A stretch of 64,000 bases of DNA, taken from positions 2,604,001-2,668,000 of the forward strand of contig CP021237.1 of the NCBI GenBank assembly GCA_002151545.1. Reading direction: 5' to 3'. A program made the translations under genes and the position numbers. This DNA comes from Sphingobacteriaceae bacterium GW460-11-11-14-LB5. GTDB taxonomy: Bacteria; Bacteroidota; Bacteroidia; Sphingobacteriales; Sphingobacteriaceae. Positions 8,553 through 16,978 of the stretch are shown in pieces (position 1 is the first letter of the stretch; every line of letters begins with the position of its first letter). Below the pieces are notes generated by a model. That model ran no database searches. It saw nothing but the letters and a program-made list of their open reading frames with translations, and was not told the origin of the DNA.

Positions 8553-8969
8553 TTATTCTGCAGGTGCAGCTTCTTCAGTAGTTTCGTCTTTTTTAGCTGC
8601 TTTTTTAGCTGGAGCTTTTTTTGCCGGAGCAGCTTCTTCAGCTACAACTTCTTTCTTTGCAACCGCTTTTTTAGCCACTGGTGCTTTAGCTACTGCTGCT
8701 TCGATTTCAGCTTCAGTGATAGGAAGGATAGAAACGTAAGATTTGTTATCTTGTTTCTTTCTGAAAATTACAGTACCATCAACTAAAGCAAATAAAGTGT
8801 GGTCTCTACCAATACCAACACCTTTATCAGGGTGGTGTTTTGTTCCACGTTGACGTACTAAAATGTTTCCAGCGATAGCTAATTGCCCACCGAAAATTTT
8901 AATACCTAAACGCTTACTATGCGATTCACGTCCGTTTTTCGAACTACCGGCTCCTTTTTTGTGTGCCAT
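8553..8969 (-). CDS. rpmA: 50S ribosomal protein L27 with extended C-terminal tail
   Basis: Large-subunit protein whose N-terminus reaches toward the peptidyl-transferase centre. The core (about 1-85) is standard: [20 protein letters not shown], then [20 protein letters not shown] and GTVIFRKK. The protein starts directly with MAHKKG, so there is no cleavable N-terminal leader of the Firmicutes type. It is 138 residues against about 85 in most bacteria: residues about 86-138 form a low-complexity Ala/Lys/Glu tail (blocks such as [12 protein letters not shown] and TEEAAPAE), which resembles histone H1-type tails. It follows rplU by 52 bp and ends in a good terminator. The identity is certain; the role of the tail is unknown. 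Confidence 0.97.
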   Translation of the reverse strand: MAHKKGAGSSKNGRESHSKRLGIKIFGGQLAIAGNILVRQRGTKHHPDKGVGIGRDHTLFALVDGTVIFRKKQDNKSYVSILPITEAEIEAAVAKAPVAKKAVAKKEVVAEEAAPAKKAPAKKAAKKDETTEEAAPAE

Positions 8970-9021
8970 GATTTTATATTTTGTAACTCGCTAAAAAGCG
9001 AATTATTGGGTTAACAATTAA

Positions 9022-9333
9022 TTATAGAGTGATGTCAGAGATCTGAATCTTAGTGAAAAACTGGCGGTGACCATTTTTCTTTTTGTAACCTTTTCTACGT
9101 TTTTTGTGGAAAATAATTACTTTATCACCTTTTAAATGAGATACGATCTTAGCTGAAACTTTAGCACCTTTAACTGCAGGAGCACCTACAGTAATTGCAC
9201 CACCGTTGTCAACCAACAATACATTATCAAATTCAATACTAGCGCCTTCATCTCCTTGTAATCTGTGTACAAAAAGGTGCTGGTCTTTAGCAACTTTAAA
9301 TTGCTGCCCTGCTATATTTACTATTGCGTACAT
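9022..9333 (-). CDS. rplU: 50S ribosomal protein L21
   Basis: 103 residues, normal length. Motifs: [14 protein letters not shown] at the start, FDNVLLV in the middle, and the basic RNA-binding end [20 protein letters not shown]. It binds 23S rRNA next to L20. It is the first gene of the usual rplU-rpmA operon, with a well-formed Bacteroidota promoter at 9374-9405 and a leader of roughly 35 nt. Confidence 0.98.
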   Translation of the reverse strand: MYAIVNIAGQQFKVAKDQHLFVHRLQGDEGASIEFDNVLLVDNGGAITVGAPAVKGAKVSAKIVSHLKGDKVIIFHKKRRKGYKKKNGHRQFFTKIQISDITL

Positions 9334-9373
9334 TGTTTAAATATTAGTTTTTTAATTTTTATTTAACGAGGTG

Positions 9374-9405
9374 CAAATATAGAACAAATTCAATTAACAC
9401 ACAAA
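9374..9405 (-). promoter_or_regulatory. Promoter of rplU-rpmA (TTTG-N20-TATATTTG)
   Basis: Read on the minus strand, TTTG (9402-9405) is followed by 20 nt and then TATATTTG (9374-9381). This matches the known Bacteroidota -33/-7 consensus TTTG / TAnnTTTG very well. Confidence 0.75.
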
Positions 9406-9416
9406 TACATATCGAA

Positions 9417-9686
9417 AATATTTTTCACTAAAATCATACCGGATCAGGATTGGGAGGATTTAAGGATTTCAAGATCGATTGAACAACTATTTTAATTGCA
9501 TTTTTTAGAAAAGGATCGGCCATTTCATTTTCGGGCTTGCCAGGTGCAGAACCCTTCGTTCTTAAACCTGACAGCAGCGACAGCCTCCGATTTTTTCTAT
9601 CGGAGCTATAGCGAATGGCAGGACTAAAGCCCACCAAAGGCTACCACCCGCTCATTTCCAAATCATAATTAAAAATTTGCGAGTAT
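9417..9686. repeat. Direct repeat element, copy A
   Basis: A 270-bp copy of an element repeated at 9786-10044, roughly 90% identical by eye. It holds an inner hairpin (CTCCGAT/ATCGGAG, about 9585-9605) inside the 60-bp modular core (9564-9625). Open frames read through it on the minus strand, but they exist in both copies only because the DNA is repeated. Confidence 0.85.
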
Positions 9687-9785
9687 ACTCTTCTCTGGGT
9701 TTCGATCGGTGAGACAACAACCAATGAAATGACCTGTACAAGTTCCGCCACAGCTCCTTCGACTCCGCTAAGGATGACATATCAA

Positions 9786-10044
9786 TATTTTTCACTTAAA
9801 TCATACCGGATCAGGATTGGGAGGATTTAGAGATCAATTGAACAACTATTTTAATTGCATTTTTTAGAAAAGCATCATCTATTTCATTTTCGGGCTTGCC
9901 AGGTGCAGAACCCTTTGTTCTTAAACCTGACAGCAGCGACAGCCTCCGATTTTTTCTATCGGAGCTATAGCGAATGGCAGGACTGAAGGCCGCCAAAACC
10001 ACCACCCGTTCATTTCCAAATCATAACCAAAAATTTGCGAGTAT
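9786..10044. repeat. Direct repeat element, copy B
   Basis: Second copy of the 9417-9686 element with scattered substitutions and a small deletion (GATTTAGAGATC against GATTTAAGGATTTCAAGATC). Core module at 9923-9984. Between the copies (9687-9785) is a REP-like repeat, CCTTCGACTCCGCTAAGGAT. Confidence 0.85.
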
Positions 10045-10113
10045 CCTGCACTTGTATAAAGATACGTATCGTTTTTTTTTGAAAAGCAATTTAGGCTATC
10101 CATCGGTTACTGC

Positions 10114-10173
10114 AGTCCTGCTGTTCATTACAAGTCCTCGTTACACTGCGGGCTTTTCATTACCATCAGGTTT
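10114..10173 (-). repeat. 60-bp modular repeat, copy C
   Basis: Minus-strand copy of the modular family: AAACCTGAT at one end and GCAGGACT at the other, with an inner part (AAAAGCCCGCAG..ACGAGGACTTG) different from copies A and B but matching copy D at 23688-23747. Confidence 0.7.
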
Positions 10174-10256
10174 AGTTCACAGAATTCAGTTTTTCAAGCC
10201 ATACTTTGCTATATGCATCGCATTACGAACTAACCAATAGAATGTCCTAATCAAAC

Positions 10257-10352
10257 TCCGTCACCCATCTTCCATTTTACATCTTCCGTTTCACATTTCC
10301 CATTTTCCATTTCACATCCTCCATTTTACATCTTCCATTTCACCTCCTCCAC
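10257..10352. repeat. Degenerate CATCTTCCATTT tandem tract
   Basis: About eight imperfect copies of a 10-13-nt unit of the type CATCTTCCATTTTA/CACATTTCC. It lies upstream of the GLPGLI operon promoter. Low-complexity, no coding signal. Confidence 0.75.
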
Positions 10353-10396
10353 CCCCTTATCTTCTCTTCGTTAAAAAATGTTAAAGCGCTTTTCTT

Positions 10397-10427
10397 ATTA
10401 CGAATATTTCGTAGATTTACGAATATT
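10397..10427 (+). promoter_or_regulatory. Probable BlaI-family operator over the GLPGLI operon promoter
   Basis: Three half-sites: TACGA (10399-10403), TCGTA (10409-10413) and TACGA (10418-10422). The same half-sites with the same 10 and 9 bp steps occur directly upstream of the blaI-type gene (16185-16208). The perfect palindrome TCGTA-N4-TACGA is shared. The site overlaps a -7-like TAGATTTA, so binding would block transcription. Regulator assignment is inference. Confidence 0.65.
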
Positions 10428-10453
10428 AAATAGAAAACTTAAAAACAAAACTC

Positions 10454-11410
10454 ATGAAACTAACCCTAACCATCTGTTTAGCAAGTGCCTTAACCCTTTC
10501 GGCAAAAGCCCAAAACCCTGATAAGGCCCTGGCAAGAGTAAGATATACGTTTACGCACATTGCAGATACAACGCAAAGAGACAAGCCCCGTACGGAGAAT
10601 ATGTTGCTTGTAACCGGCAAAAATGCTTCTGTGTATACCAGTTATGATAAGCTGAACCAGGCCTTAAATACCCAAAAGCAGATACAGGAACAGATGAAAA
10701 ACCAAACGGGTAACAGCAACATGAAAATTGAGATCAAAAGTGAAATGAAAGCTCCGCTAACGCAGGTAGATTATTTCTTTTTTGCCGATGAGCATAAAAT
10801 GATTACCAAAGAGCGCTTATTTAACAATTACCTTGTTGAAGAAACTGCGCCACAAATCGATTGGAAAATTTTAAAAGATACCATGAGTTTTTCGGGTATA
10901 GCCTGCCAGAAAGCAACCACAAACTTTAAAGGCAGAAACTGGATAGCCTGGTTTGCTACAGAAATACCTTTTCAAAGCGGTCCGTGGAAATTAAATGGAT
11001 TGCCTGGTTTGATTGTGGAAGCTTATGATGAGAAAAAAGAGGTAAAATTTACATTTGCTGGTCTTGAAAACGTAAAAGAAGATGCCAGCCAGGCAAACTC
11101 GGGTGAGGATGGCAAAATTGTAATGCCCAACAGTACAGGGGTAGTCAAAATGGTCGGAATAGATGTAAGCACCTCTTACCTTGGATCAGAGATTAAATTA
11201 CCCGCAGACGCCATCAAAACCACCAGAAAAGAATTAGACAAGCTCAAAGCAGCAAGAGATAAAGATCCACAGGGATTTATGCAGGCCCAAATGGCCGCAA
11301 GCGGTATGCAAGGTTCGTTTAGGGCTAACCCCGCTCCACGTCCGGCGGGAAGCGCAACCATAAGCAAAGCCGAGATCAACAACCCAATCGAAATTCCAGA
11401 GAAAAAATGA
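10454..11410 (+). CDS. GLPGLI family secreted protein
   Basis: 318 residues with a signal peptide ending near LSAKAQ. The family-naming motif is present as LNGLPGLIVEAYD (about residue 180). Such proteins are common in Bacteroidota, usually next to an outer-membrane beta-barrel protein, but have no known biochemical role. Here the next gene starts inside this one (ATGA overlap of 4 bp), so they are translationally coupled. The C-terminal third is rich in Pro/Ala/Lys. A BlaI-type operator lies just upstream, suggesting the operon is derepressed by the M56 protease/BlaI system encoded at 14317-16181. Confidence 0.92.
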   Translation: MKLTLTICLASALTLSAKAQNPDKALARVRYTFTHIADTTQRDKPRTENMLLVTGKNASVYTSYDKLNQALNTQKQIQEQMKNQTGNSNMKIEIKSEMKAPLTQVDYFFFADEHKMITKERLFNNYLVEETAPQIDWKILKDTMSFSGIACQKATTNFKGRNWIAWFATEIPFQSGPWKLNGLPGLIVEAYDEKKEVKFTFAGLENVKEDASQANSGEDGKIVMPNSTGVVKMVGIDVSTSYLGSEIKLPADAIKTTRKELDKLKAARDKDPQGFMQAQMAASGMQGSFRANPAPRPAGSATISKAEINNPIEIPEKK

Positions 11411-14064
11411 GAAACTATGCGATAATGTTACTGTTTTTGCTCACCGCTTTTTCGGCTTTGGCTCAAAAACCGATCAAGGGTTTGGTTAAAGATCATAATG
11501 GCAAGGCAATTGAATCAGTTAATGTCAGTCTAAAAGATGCTGAAGGGAATATTATAAATTTTACCAGAACCAACCGTAACGGAGAATTTAATATTCCTTT
11601 AAAAAATGATCAGATTGCAGGTTATAAAATTGAAGCCTCAAGCATTGGTTATAAAAAACTGAGCACCGTTGTGACAGATGTAAACAAAAGTTATGACCTG
11701 GTTTTGCAACACAGTGAAACCACATTAGAAACCGTAACGGTAAAAAACCGGCCATCATTAACGGCAAATGGCGATACTTTAAATTACCGGCCATCTGATT
11801 TTGCCGACAAACAAGACCGGAGCATTGGCGATGTTTTGAAAAAAATGCCGGGAATCGAAGTTGCAGAAAATGGAAAGATCAGTTATAATGGGAAATCGAT
11901 TTCTAATCTCTATGTAGATGGCGATAATCTTTTAGATGACAAGTATAACATCGGCACCAAAAGTATCCCACAAAGTGCTGTAGATAAGGTACAGGTTATC
12001 CAGAATGACCAGCCCATTAAAATGATGCGCAAAAACAACATGAGTGATGATGTTGCCTTGAACCTGGTGATTAAAGACGATGCTAAACTGAAGGTAATGG
12101 GCGATGCAACCGTTGGCGCCGGAATGCCCAACCGCTTTGACGAAAACCTCACAGCGATGTTATTTAATAAAAAGCTGAAGTTCATCAATAACATTAAAGG
12201 CAATAACATTGGTAACGATCCGGGGATCGACCTTACCTCACACAATTTATCGGATTATTTAAAACGCCTCGACAATGATAAACCAAGCGGACTTTTATCT
12301 ACAGGCGCTGCAGGCGTACCGTCCTTACCACAAAGCAGGTATCTTTTTAATAAAGCCGGATTGATTAATTTAAACAATTTATACAAGTTTAATCAAGACT
12401 TGCAACTAAGGGCAAACCTTTCCTATCTGTACGATCAGCGCGACCAGCAATACAATAAGTTTTCAGAAACCTATCTTTCTGGTCAAACCATTAGTTATTC
12501 AGAATCGCAGAACAATGTTATCAATCCGCAAAAACTCCGCACCCAATTTAACCTGAATGGAAATGCAGACAAATATTATCTGAATAACAACTTTGTATTG
12601 GATTATGCGCCTTACAAAAGCGCTTCTGGCTTTGTCATTAATAATCTTGCAGCTAATCAGGTACTTCGTCAGGAAACCCTCGATATTTCTAATGAATTTA
12701 ATTACCGTAAAAAATTAAAGTCGGAAGATGTAATTAACCTCTACTCCTATTTAAACCGGACAACGCAGCCTGAAACATTAAACATTACACCGGGTCTCAA
12801 TGCCGATATCTTAAACAACGGAAACAGTTATCTTGGTTTAAGCCAGTACATCAAAATACCAACTTGGTACACCAATAATTATGCGTCGTTTGCCTTTGTG
12901 AAAAACAATTTCGTGCAAACCTATAAGGCAGGTTTTAATATACAGCAGCAGCAGCTCAATTCAGAGCTTTACCGTATACAAAACAACCAGCAAACAGAAC
13001 TTTCGGCTAATGCGGTAAATGATCTCGACTGGCTTAAAACAAAGCTCTACGCGGACGCGACCTATGAATTTACAAACGACAAATTAAAAGCAGGACTGAG
13101 TTTACCCTTAAGCTACAATCAAATTAACTATAGCGACGAGTTAAACCAACTGGATAAAAGCCTGCATAAATTATTCTTAAACCCTTCGCTTAATGTAAAG
13201 TATCAAACGAGCACTGAAAATTATGTGACGGCAAATTATGCCTTTCGGAACGACCTGGGCGGAATTGACGACGTTTATCGGGGTACTGTACTAAAAAATT
13301 ACCGTTCGCTTTTCGCCAACAATGCACCGATTTCGGAATCGAAAACACACAACGTTGGGGCCGGCTTTAACTTTAGAAAAGCGATGCAAATGTTATTCAT
13401 CAATTTAACGGCTAACTACAGCGATGCAGAGTTGAACACCATTTCTTCGTACAGTTTAAGCAACAATATCCAGCAAAGGGTTGTGCTGCCGCTAAGCAAC
13501 CACATCCGTACACTCTCATTCAGTGCAAATGCAAGCAAATATCTTTTTGATCTGCGAAGCACGGTGAGTGCAGGGTTAAGTTTTTCGCAGAGTAGATACG
13601 ATCAACTGCAGAATAACGAACTATTTGCATTTAATGCACAGACTATTTCTTATAAGGTAGGTATTGAAGCAAAACTTGCCAGCTTTATCAATTGGTCCTA
13701 CCTTGCCAATTTCGCGGTAACCGATAATAAAGCCAAAGTTGCCAATGCGATAAAAACAAATTTTCAACAGCTTAGACAGCAATCTACCCTGGCCATTACC
13801 ACGGTTAGAAATGTGTATTTAAATTTATCGGCGGAGCATTTATTCACACATCAGTCTACACAGCCGAACCTGAAATATCTTTTTGCAGATATGAATATTA
13901 AGTACAAATACCTCAAAATGAAAACGGACTTAGAATTTGGGATAACCAATCTGGCCAACATCAAAAGGTTTGATGCAATTTACCTTTCAGCAAATTCACT
14001 TACCACCGGAACATATAACATACCAGGCAGAGTGGCTATGCTTAAAGCGACATTTAACTTTTAA
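11407..14064 (+). CDS. Outer-membrane beta-barrel protein with carboxypeptidase-regulatory domain (TonB-receptor-like)
   Basis: 885 residues with a signal peptide (ending FSALAQ). Residues about 20-100 form a carboxypeptidase-regulatory-like beta-sandwich (KGLVKDHNGKAIESVNVSLK, TNRNGEFNIPL). A plug-like part follows (RSIGDVLKKMPGIEV, SISNLYVDGDNLLDDKY, VDKVQVIQNDQPIKM), then a long barrel rich in aromatic and Asn residues ending in a Phe (KATFNF), as outer-membrane barrels do. It overlaps the GLPGLI gene by 4 bp. No TonB box is obvious, so it may be a TonB-independent relative. Likely exported together with, or assembled with, the GLPGLI protein. Confidence 0.88.
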   Translation: MRNYAIMLLFLLTAFSALAQKPIKGLVKDHNGKAIESVNVSLKDAEGNIINFTRTNRNGEFNIPLKNDQIAGYKIEASSIGYKKLSTVVTDVNKSYDLVLQHSETTLETVTVKNRPSLTANGDTLNYRPSDFADKQDRSIGDVLKKMPGIEVAENGKISYNGKSISNLYVDGDNLLDDKYNIGTKSIPQSAVDKVQVIQNDQPIKMMRKNNMSDDVALNLVIKDDAKLKVMGDATVGAGMPNRFDENLTAMLFNKKLKFINNIKGNNIGNDPGIDLTSHNLSDYLKRLDNDKPSGLLSTGAAGVPSLPQSRYLFNKAGLINLNNLYKFNQDLQLRANLSYLYDQRDQQYNKFSETYLSGQTISYSESQNNVINPQKLRTQFNLNGNADKYYLNNNFVLDYAPYKSASGFVINNLAANQVLRQETLDISNEFNYRKKLKSEDVINLYSYLNRTTQPETLNITPGLNADILNNGNSYLGLSQYIKIPTWYTNNYASFAFVKNNFVQTYKAGFNIQQQQLNSELYRIQNNQQTELSANAVNDLDWLKTKLYADATYEFTNDKLKAGLSLPLSYNQINYSDELNQLDKSLHKLFLNPSLNVKYQTSTENYVTANYAFRNDLGGIDDVYRGTVLKNYRSLFANNAPISESKTHNVGAGFNFRKAMQMLFINLTANYSDAELNTISSYSLSNNIQQRVVLPLSNHIRTLSFSANASKYLFDLRSTVSAGLSFSQSRYDQLQNNELFAFNAQTISYKVGIEAKLASFINWSYLANFAVTDNKAKVANAIKTNFQQLRQQSTLAITTVRNVYLNLSAEHLFTHQSTQPNLKYLFADMNIKYKYLKMKTDLEFGITNLANIKRFDAIYLSANSLTTGTYNIPGRVAMLKATFNF

Positions 14065-14116
14065 ATTAATGTTTTCGTCAATGACAATTTTTGTTGTAGT
14101 ATGCGTAGATATAGGC

Positions 14117-14192
14117 GGTTCGTCATTCCCAACCTGATTGGGAATCTTAAAGCGTATAGCATTACGATTTCCGCATGCGCGGGAATGACGAC
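14117..14192. repeat. REP-like inverted repeats (GTCATTCCC type)
   Basis: GTCATTCCCAACCTGATTGGGAAT is followed by ATTTCCGCATGCGCGGGAATGACG in the opposite sense. Located between two convergent operons, so it probably folds in transcripts from both sides. A second short stretch GGTCGGGACAGGC..CTTCTCGCAATGACGAC follows up to about 14285. Confidence 0.65.
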
Positions 14193-14316
14193 CGATCTTA
14201 CCAAGATGAGATTCATCGCGTTCAGATTGCTTCCCCGAAAGGTCGGGACAGGCTGTCGGCTGAAAAAGCCTTCTCGCAATGACGACTTTTTTTTGAATTT
14301 AATTATTTCAAAACGA

Positions 14317-15813
14317 TTACGGCTTCATACTAATCTGAATAGCCTGATTATTCCGGTCAACTTTGAGATCAGAAATCTTGTTTAAATTCAGTTTATCAAG
14401 TTCCTCTTTTGAAATTTTATTACCATTTAAAAAATAGGTAGTAGTTTCATTAACCACAGTTCCATTGCCTGTTACATGCTGATTTCCATCTTTAACATCT
14501 GATATTTTGGCTGTTGATTTTAAAAGGTAAAACATACCAACACCACTTTTCGGGGGCATTGGCAAGGTCTCGAAACCACCGTCTTTTTTAGATACAATCT
14601 TTATATTAACAATTTTATGGTCTGGATTTATCGTATCGGTAAAATTAAAATGTTGTACAAAGGTTTGGCCTTTAAAATCTCCATCTGTTTTAAAGCTCAT
14701 CATTTTCACTTTATTACCCAAGCCCTTCAAAACATCTTCTACTGATTTTCGGGAAGAATCTGCACCATCGACTATACTTTTAAAAATAAAAGTCATTTTA
14801 GTGATTGTATCCGGTCTTTTTAATGTATCAATAAGTATGCTCTTTTTTGCTTTAGGCTTTAAAACCGTTTTCGGCTGTAAACGAACTGCAGCAACTTTAT
14901 CGGGCAAAACATCGTTGACTATTTTTGTTAAGGGTGCCAGGCTTTTCTTTACGTCCTTCTTATCGATGGTAAAAGCGAGTGTAATACAAAGCAATACAGG
15001 CAACACAAATAAATACCGGGTGAGGTTTACTTTTGAAGAACGTTTCGCATTCATCATCTTAATCCGTTTTCTAAGGTCAGACAGGTTAAAATTGTTCACG
15101 ATAGCGACAGATGGCTGCAAGGTTCCTACATCTAATAAACTGTATTGGTAAGCTTTTTTATCAATCCCTTTCCTTAAAATTTTAGCGTCGGTAATAAATT
15201 CAATGTTTTCCCTTACGGCTTTTTTCATTAACCAAACCCCTGGATTAAACCAGTAGAAAACCACACAAATTTCAGCCAAAATGATATCAAAAGTGTGCCA
15301 TTCTTCTACATGCACACGTTCGTGCTCGAGAATATTGCTTAAATCTTGTTTTTTATGTAAAAGCGGATTGATATAAATGGTTTGCCAAAAGCTAAACGGG
15401 CTTACCTCATCATTTAAAATCCGCACATGATAGTTGTTTAATTGCTCTGGCGAAGATTTTTTATGCATCCTATAAAGTGACATAAACTGCACCAGTAACC
15501 TCATGCCCATTACTATAACGCCAATATAAAAAAGAACAGTTAAACCTTGCCAAAATATCGAAACGGCATTTTGTTGCACCAATTGACTAACCTGCTGATT
15601 GAATTGCGGAACGAAGGCAGGTACAGCTTTCTGAGCAGCAAAAAACGCGGTCAGGTTAATAAAGGGATAGGCTGAAGAAAAAATGATCCCAAACAGCAGA
15701 AATACCCTGTTGATGGAATAGAAAGTTAGCCTGCGCAACACCAGGTAATAGGTTGCTGAAAACAAAATCAGAACCAAATTAATTTTCAATAGAATGATAA
15801 AGAAATGTGGCAT
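14317..15813 (-). CDS. M56 family metallopeptidase (BlaR1/MecR1-like sensor protease)
   Basis: 498-residue membrane zinc protease. N-terminal helices span about residues 1-30, 35-55 and 85-110; the zinc motif HERVH (HExxH) lies in NILEHERVHVEEWHTFD, followed by a hydrophobic stretch and FYWFNPGVWLMKKAVREN. Another membrane segment is near 270-285 (YLFVLPVLLCITLAFTI). The C-terminal 200 residues are a periplasmic region with no recognisable penicillin-binding domain, so the signal sensed is unlikely to be a beta-lactam. It begins 5 bp after the BlaI-type repressor gene; the pair forms a repressor/protease module in which the protease is expected to trigger loss of the repressor. Confidence 0.92.
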   Translation of the reverse strand: MPHFFIILLKINLVLILFSATYYLVLRRLTFYSINRVFLLFGIIFSSAYPFINLTAFFAAQKAVPAFVPQFNQQVSQLVQQNAVSIFWQGLTVLFYIGVIVMGMRLLVQFMSLYRMHKKSSPEQLNNYHVRILNDEVSPFSFWQTIYINPLLHKKQDLSNILEHERVHVEEWHTFDIILAEICVVFYWFNPGVWLMKKAVRENIEFITDAKILRKGIDKKAYQYSLLDVGTLQPSVAIVNNFNLSDLRKRIKMMNAKRSSKVNLTRYLFVLPVLLCITLAFTIDKKDVKKSLAPLTKIVNDVLPDKVAAVRLQPKTVLKPKAKKSILIDTLKRPDTITKMTFIFKSIVDGADSSRKSVEDVLKGLGNKVKMMSFKTDGDFKGQTFVQHFNFTDTINPDHKIVNIKIVSKKDGGFETLPMPPKSGVGMFYLLKSTAKISDVKDGNQHVTGNGTVVNETTTYFLNGNKISKEELDKLNLNKISDLKVDRNNQAIQISMKP

Positions 15814-15818
15814 GGCAT

Positions 15819-16181
15819 TTACTTTTCAGGGTTCTCAATTAAATTTATAATCTCTTTAAGTTCCTCCGCACTGATTTTTTTATCCTTTGCAAAAAAAGCA
15901 ACCAGTTCTTTATAAGAGCTCTGGAAATAATTATTTACAAAACCACTCATAAAGCGCTTTTTATATTCCACTTCCTTCACCTTGGCACTGTAGCGGTTCG
16001 CATTTGCAAAACGCTCGCTTACCAGATAGCCTTTCCGTTCTAAATTTTTGATGGTAGAGGCCAGTGTAGTGTATGGCGGTTTCGGATCTGGAAGTACATC
16101 CATAAAATCTTTGATAAACCCCTTACCTATCTGCCAAACGGCGAGCATCGCTTCTTCTTCCTGTAATGTTAACTTTTCCAT
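15819..16181 (-). CDS. BlaI/MecI/CopY family transcriptional repressor
   Basis: 120-residue winged-helix repressor. The start at 16181 (MEKLTLQEEEAMLAVWQ) was chosen because the family begins just there and because the upstream codons would run through the operator. The recognition region is PYTTLASTIKNLERKGYL, followed by the wing and the C-terminal dimer helices (SAEELKEIINLIEN). It is the first gene of an operon with the M56 protease. The operator with three TACGA/TCGTA half-sites ends 2 bp before the start codon, indicating autorepression; the same operator precedes the GLPGLI operon. Confidence 0.93.
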   Translation of the reverse strand: MEKLTLQEEEAMLAVWQIGKGFIKDFMDVLPDPKPPYTTLASTIKNLERKGYLVSERFANANRYSAKVKEVEYKKRFMSGFVNNYFQSSYKELVAFFAKDKKISAEELKEIINLIENPEK

Positions 16182-16182
16182 T

Positions 16183-16212
16183 ATTACGAATATATCGTAA
16201 ATATACGAAAAC
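16183..16212 (-). promoter_or_regulatory. Operator upstream of the BlaI-M56 operon
   Basis: Half-sites TACGA 16185-16189, TCGTA 16195-16199 and TACGA 16204-16208, with the same 10/9 bp spacing as 10399-10422. On the coding strand it contains TCGTA-TATT-TACGA and a -7-like TATATTTA. Confidence 0.7.
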
Positions 16213-16379
16213 ATCCTAAAAGAAAAAGACTTTAACAAAACGCTAACATTTAGCGCTTTATTAAAGTCTTTCCTAGTTCATTGTTGATTGGTTAATCGCC
16301 CTTCGATTAATCGACTCCAAACTGATTTACAGACAATTTGGATTCGAACCCCGGACTCCCGACTTCGGACTAACCTTAC

Positions 16380-16880
16380 CTACTTCCCGCTTCTCTTTTC
16401 TGCCTGTAATAAGGTTTCCTGAATAATTTTTCTCATTTGAACAGCTGCATCCAGTAATTTTGGATTGCCATCAAAATCGCCATAAATGGTTACATGTTTT
16501 GATTTCTTTTTATAATTGAAAGTAATATCATAGCGCGGTACTAACCTGGATTTATCACTTTTTTTACCAATGGTATCTGGAAAATTCCAAAGGCCGATTT
16601 CATTTGCCTTTCTATGCATGTATAATACATCGTTGCTCTTTAAAAAGAACTTTTTGGTCACCACAGAGTCCTTATTATTAACGTACTGATAAACACCAGT
16701 TTTTGAATCATATGTGTTTTCTAAAGTATCTTTTAAGCCATAACTATACTGCATCGACACAAAATCATCTTTGCGGAAAGGTGCATTCTGAATAATCGGT
16801 TTGTAATAGATATAACAATAAATGATCATCGGAACGATAATGGTAATGGCTAAGAATATTTTTTTTCCTCTACTTGACAC
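16380..16880 (-). CDS. Membrane-anchored hypothetical protein
   Basis: 166 residues: one N-terminal membrane helix (IFLAITIIVPMIIYCYIYY, about 8-27) followed by a polar domain outside the membrane. I do not recognise the family. The domain has alternating beta-like stretches (VSMQYSYGLKDTLENTYD; RYDITFNYKKKSKHVTIYG) and a helical end (LLDAAVQMRKIIQETL). No partner gene is close: 198 bp to the BlaI start and 88 bp to the symporter. An AGTC-type repeat tract begins right after its stop. Confidence 0.7.
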   Translation of the reverse strand: MSSRGKKIFLAITIIVPMIIYCYIYYKPIIQNAPFRKDDFVSMQYSYGLKDTLENTYDSKTGVYQYVNNKDSVVTKKFFLKSNDVLYMHRKANEIGLWNFPDTIGKKSDKSRLVPRYDITFNYKKKSKHVTIYGDFDGNPKLLDAAVQMRKIIQETLLQAEKRSGK

Positions 16881-16942
16881 TTGATATTGAATTAATGAAT
16901 GAATATTTAATTATTGAATGAGAGAATTGTTAAATGATTATT

Positions 16943-16978
16943 AAGACTCAAGACTATTGACTCCAGACTCAGGACTCC
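16943..16978. repeat. Degenerate GACTC repeat overlapping a stop codon
   Basis: Five loose copies of GACTCNNA-type units; the TGA stop of the symporter gene (16969-16971) is inside it. Confidence 0.7.

Noticed and set aside
9334..9373. Structured autoregulatory leader for L21
   Set aside because: Only about 35 nt of AT-rich sequence between the promoter and the start; no stem is visible.
9434..10240. Several open frames in the duplicated element (9434-9637, 9811-10005, 9974-10240 and others)
   Set aside because: Same peptide text arises only because the DNA is repeated; frames overlap on both strands and cross hairpins with no start signal.
14061..14385. Open frames on both strands between the beta-barrel and M56 genes
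   Set aside because: They translate the GTCATTCCC-type REP repeats and overlap the 3' ends of real genes.
16339..16372. tRNA-like GGATTCGAACCCC
   Set aside because: Only the T-loop-like string is present; no acceptor, D or anticodon stem can be built and the surroundings are AGTC-type repeats.
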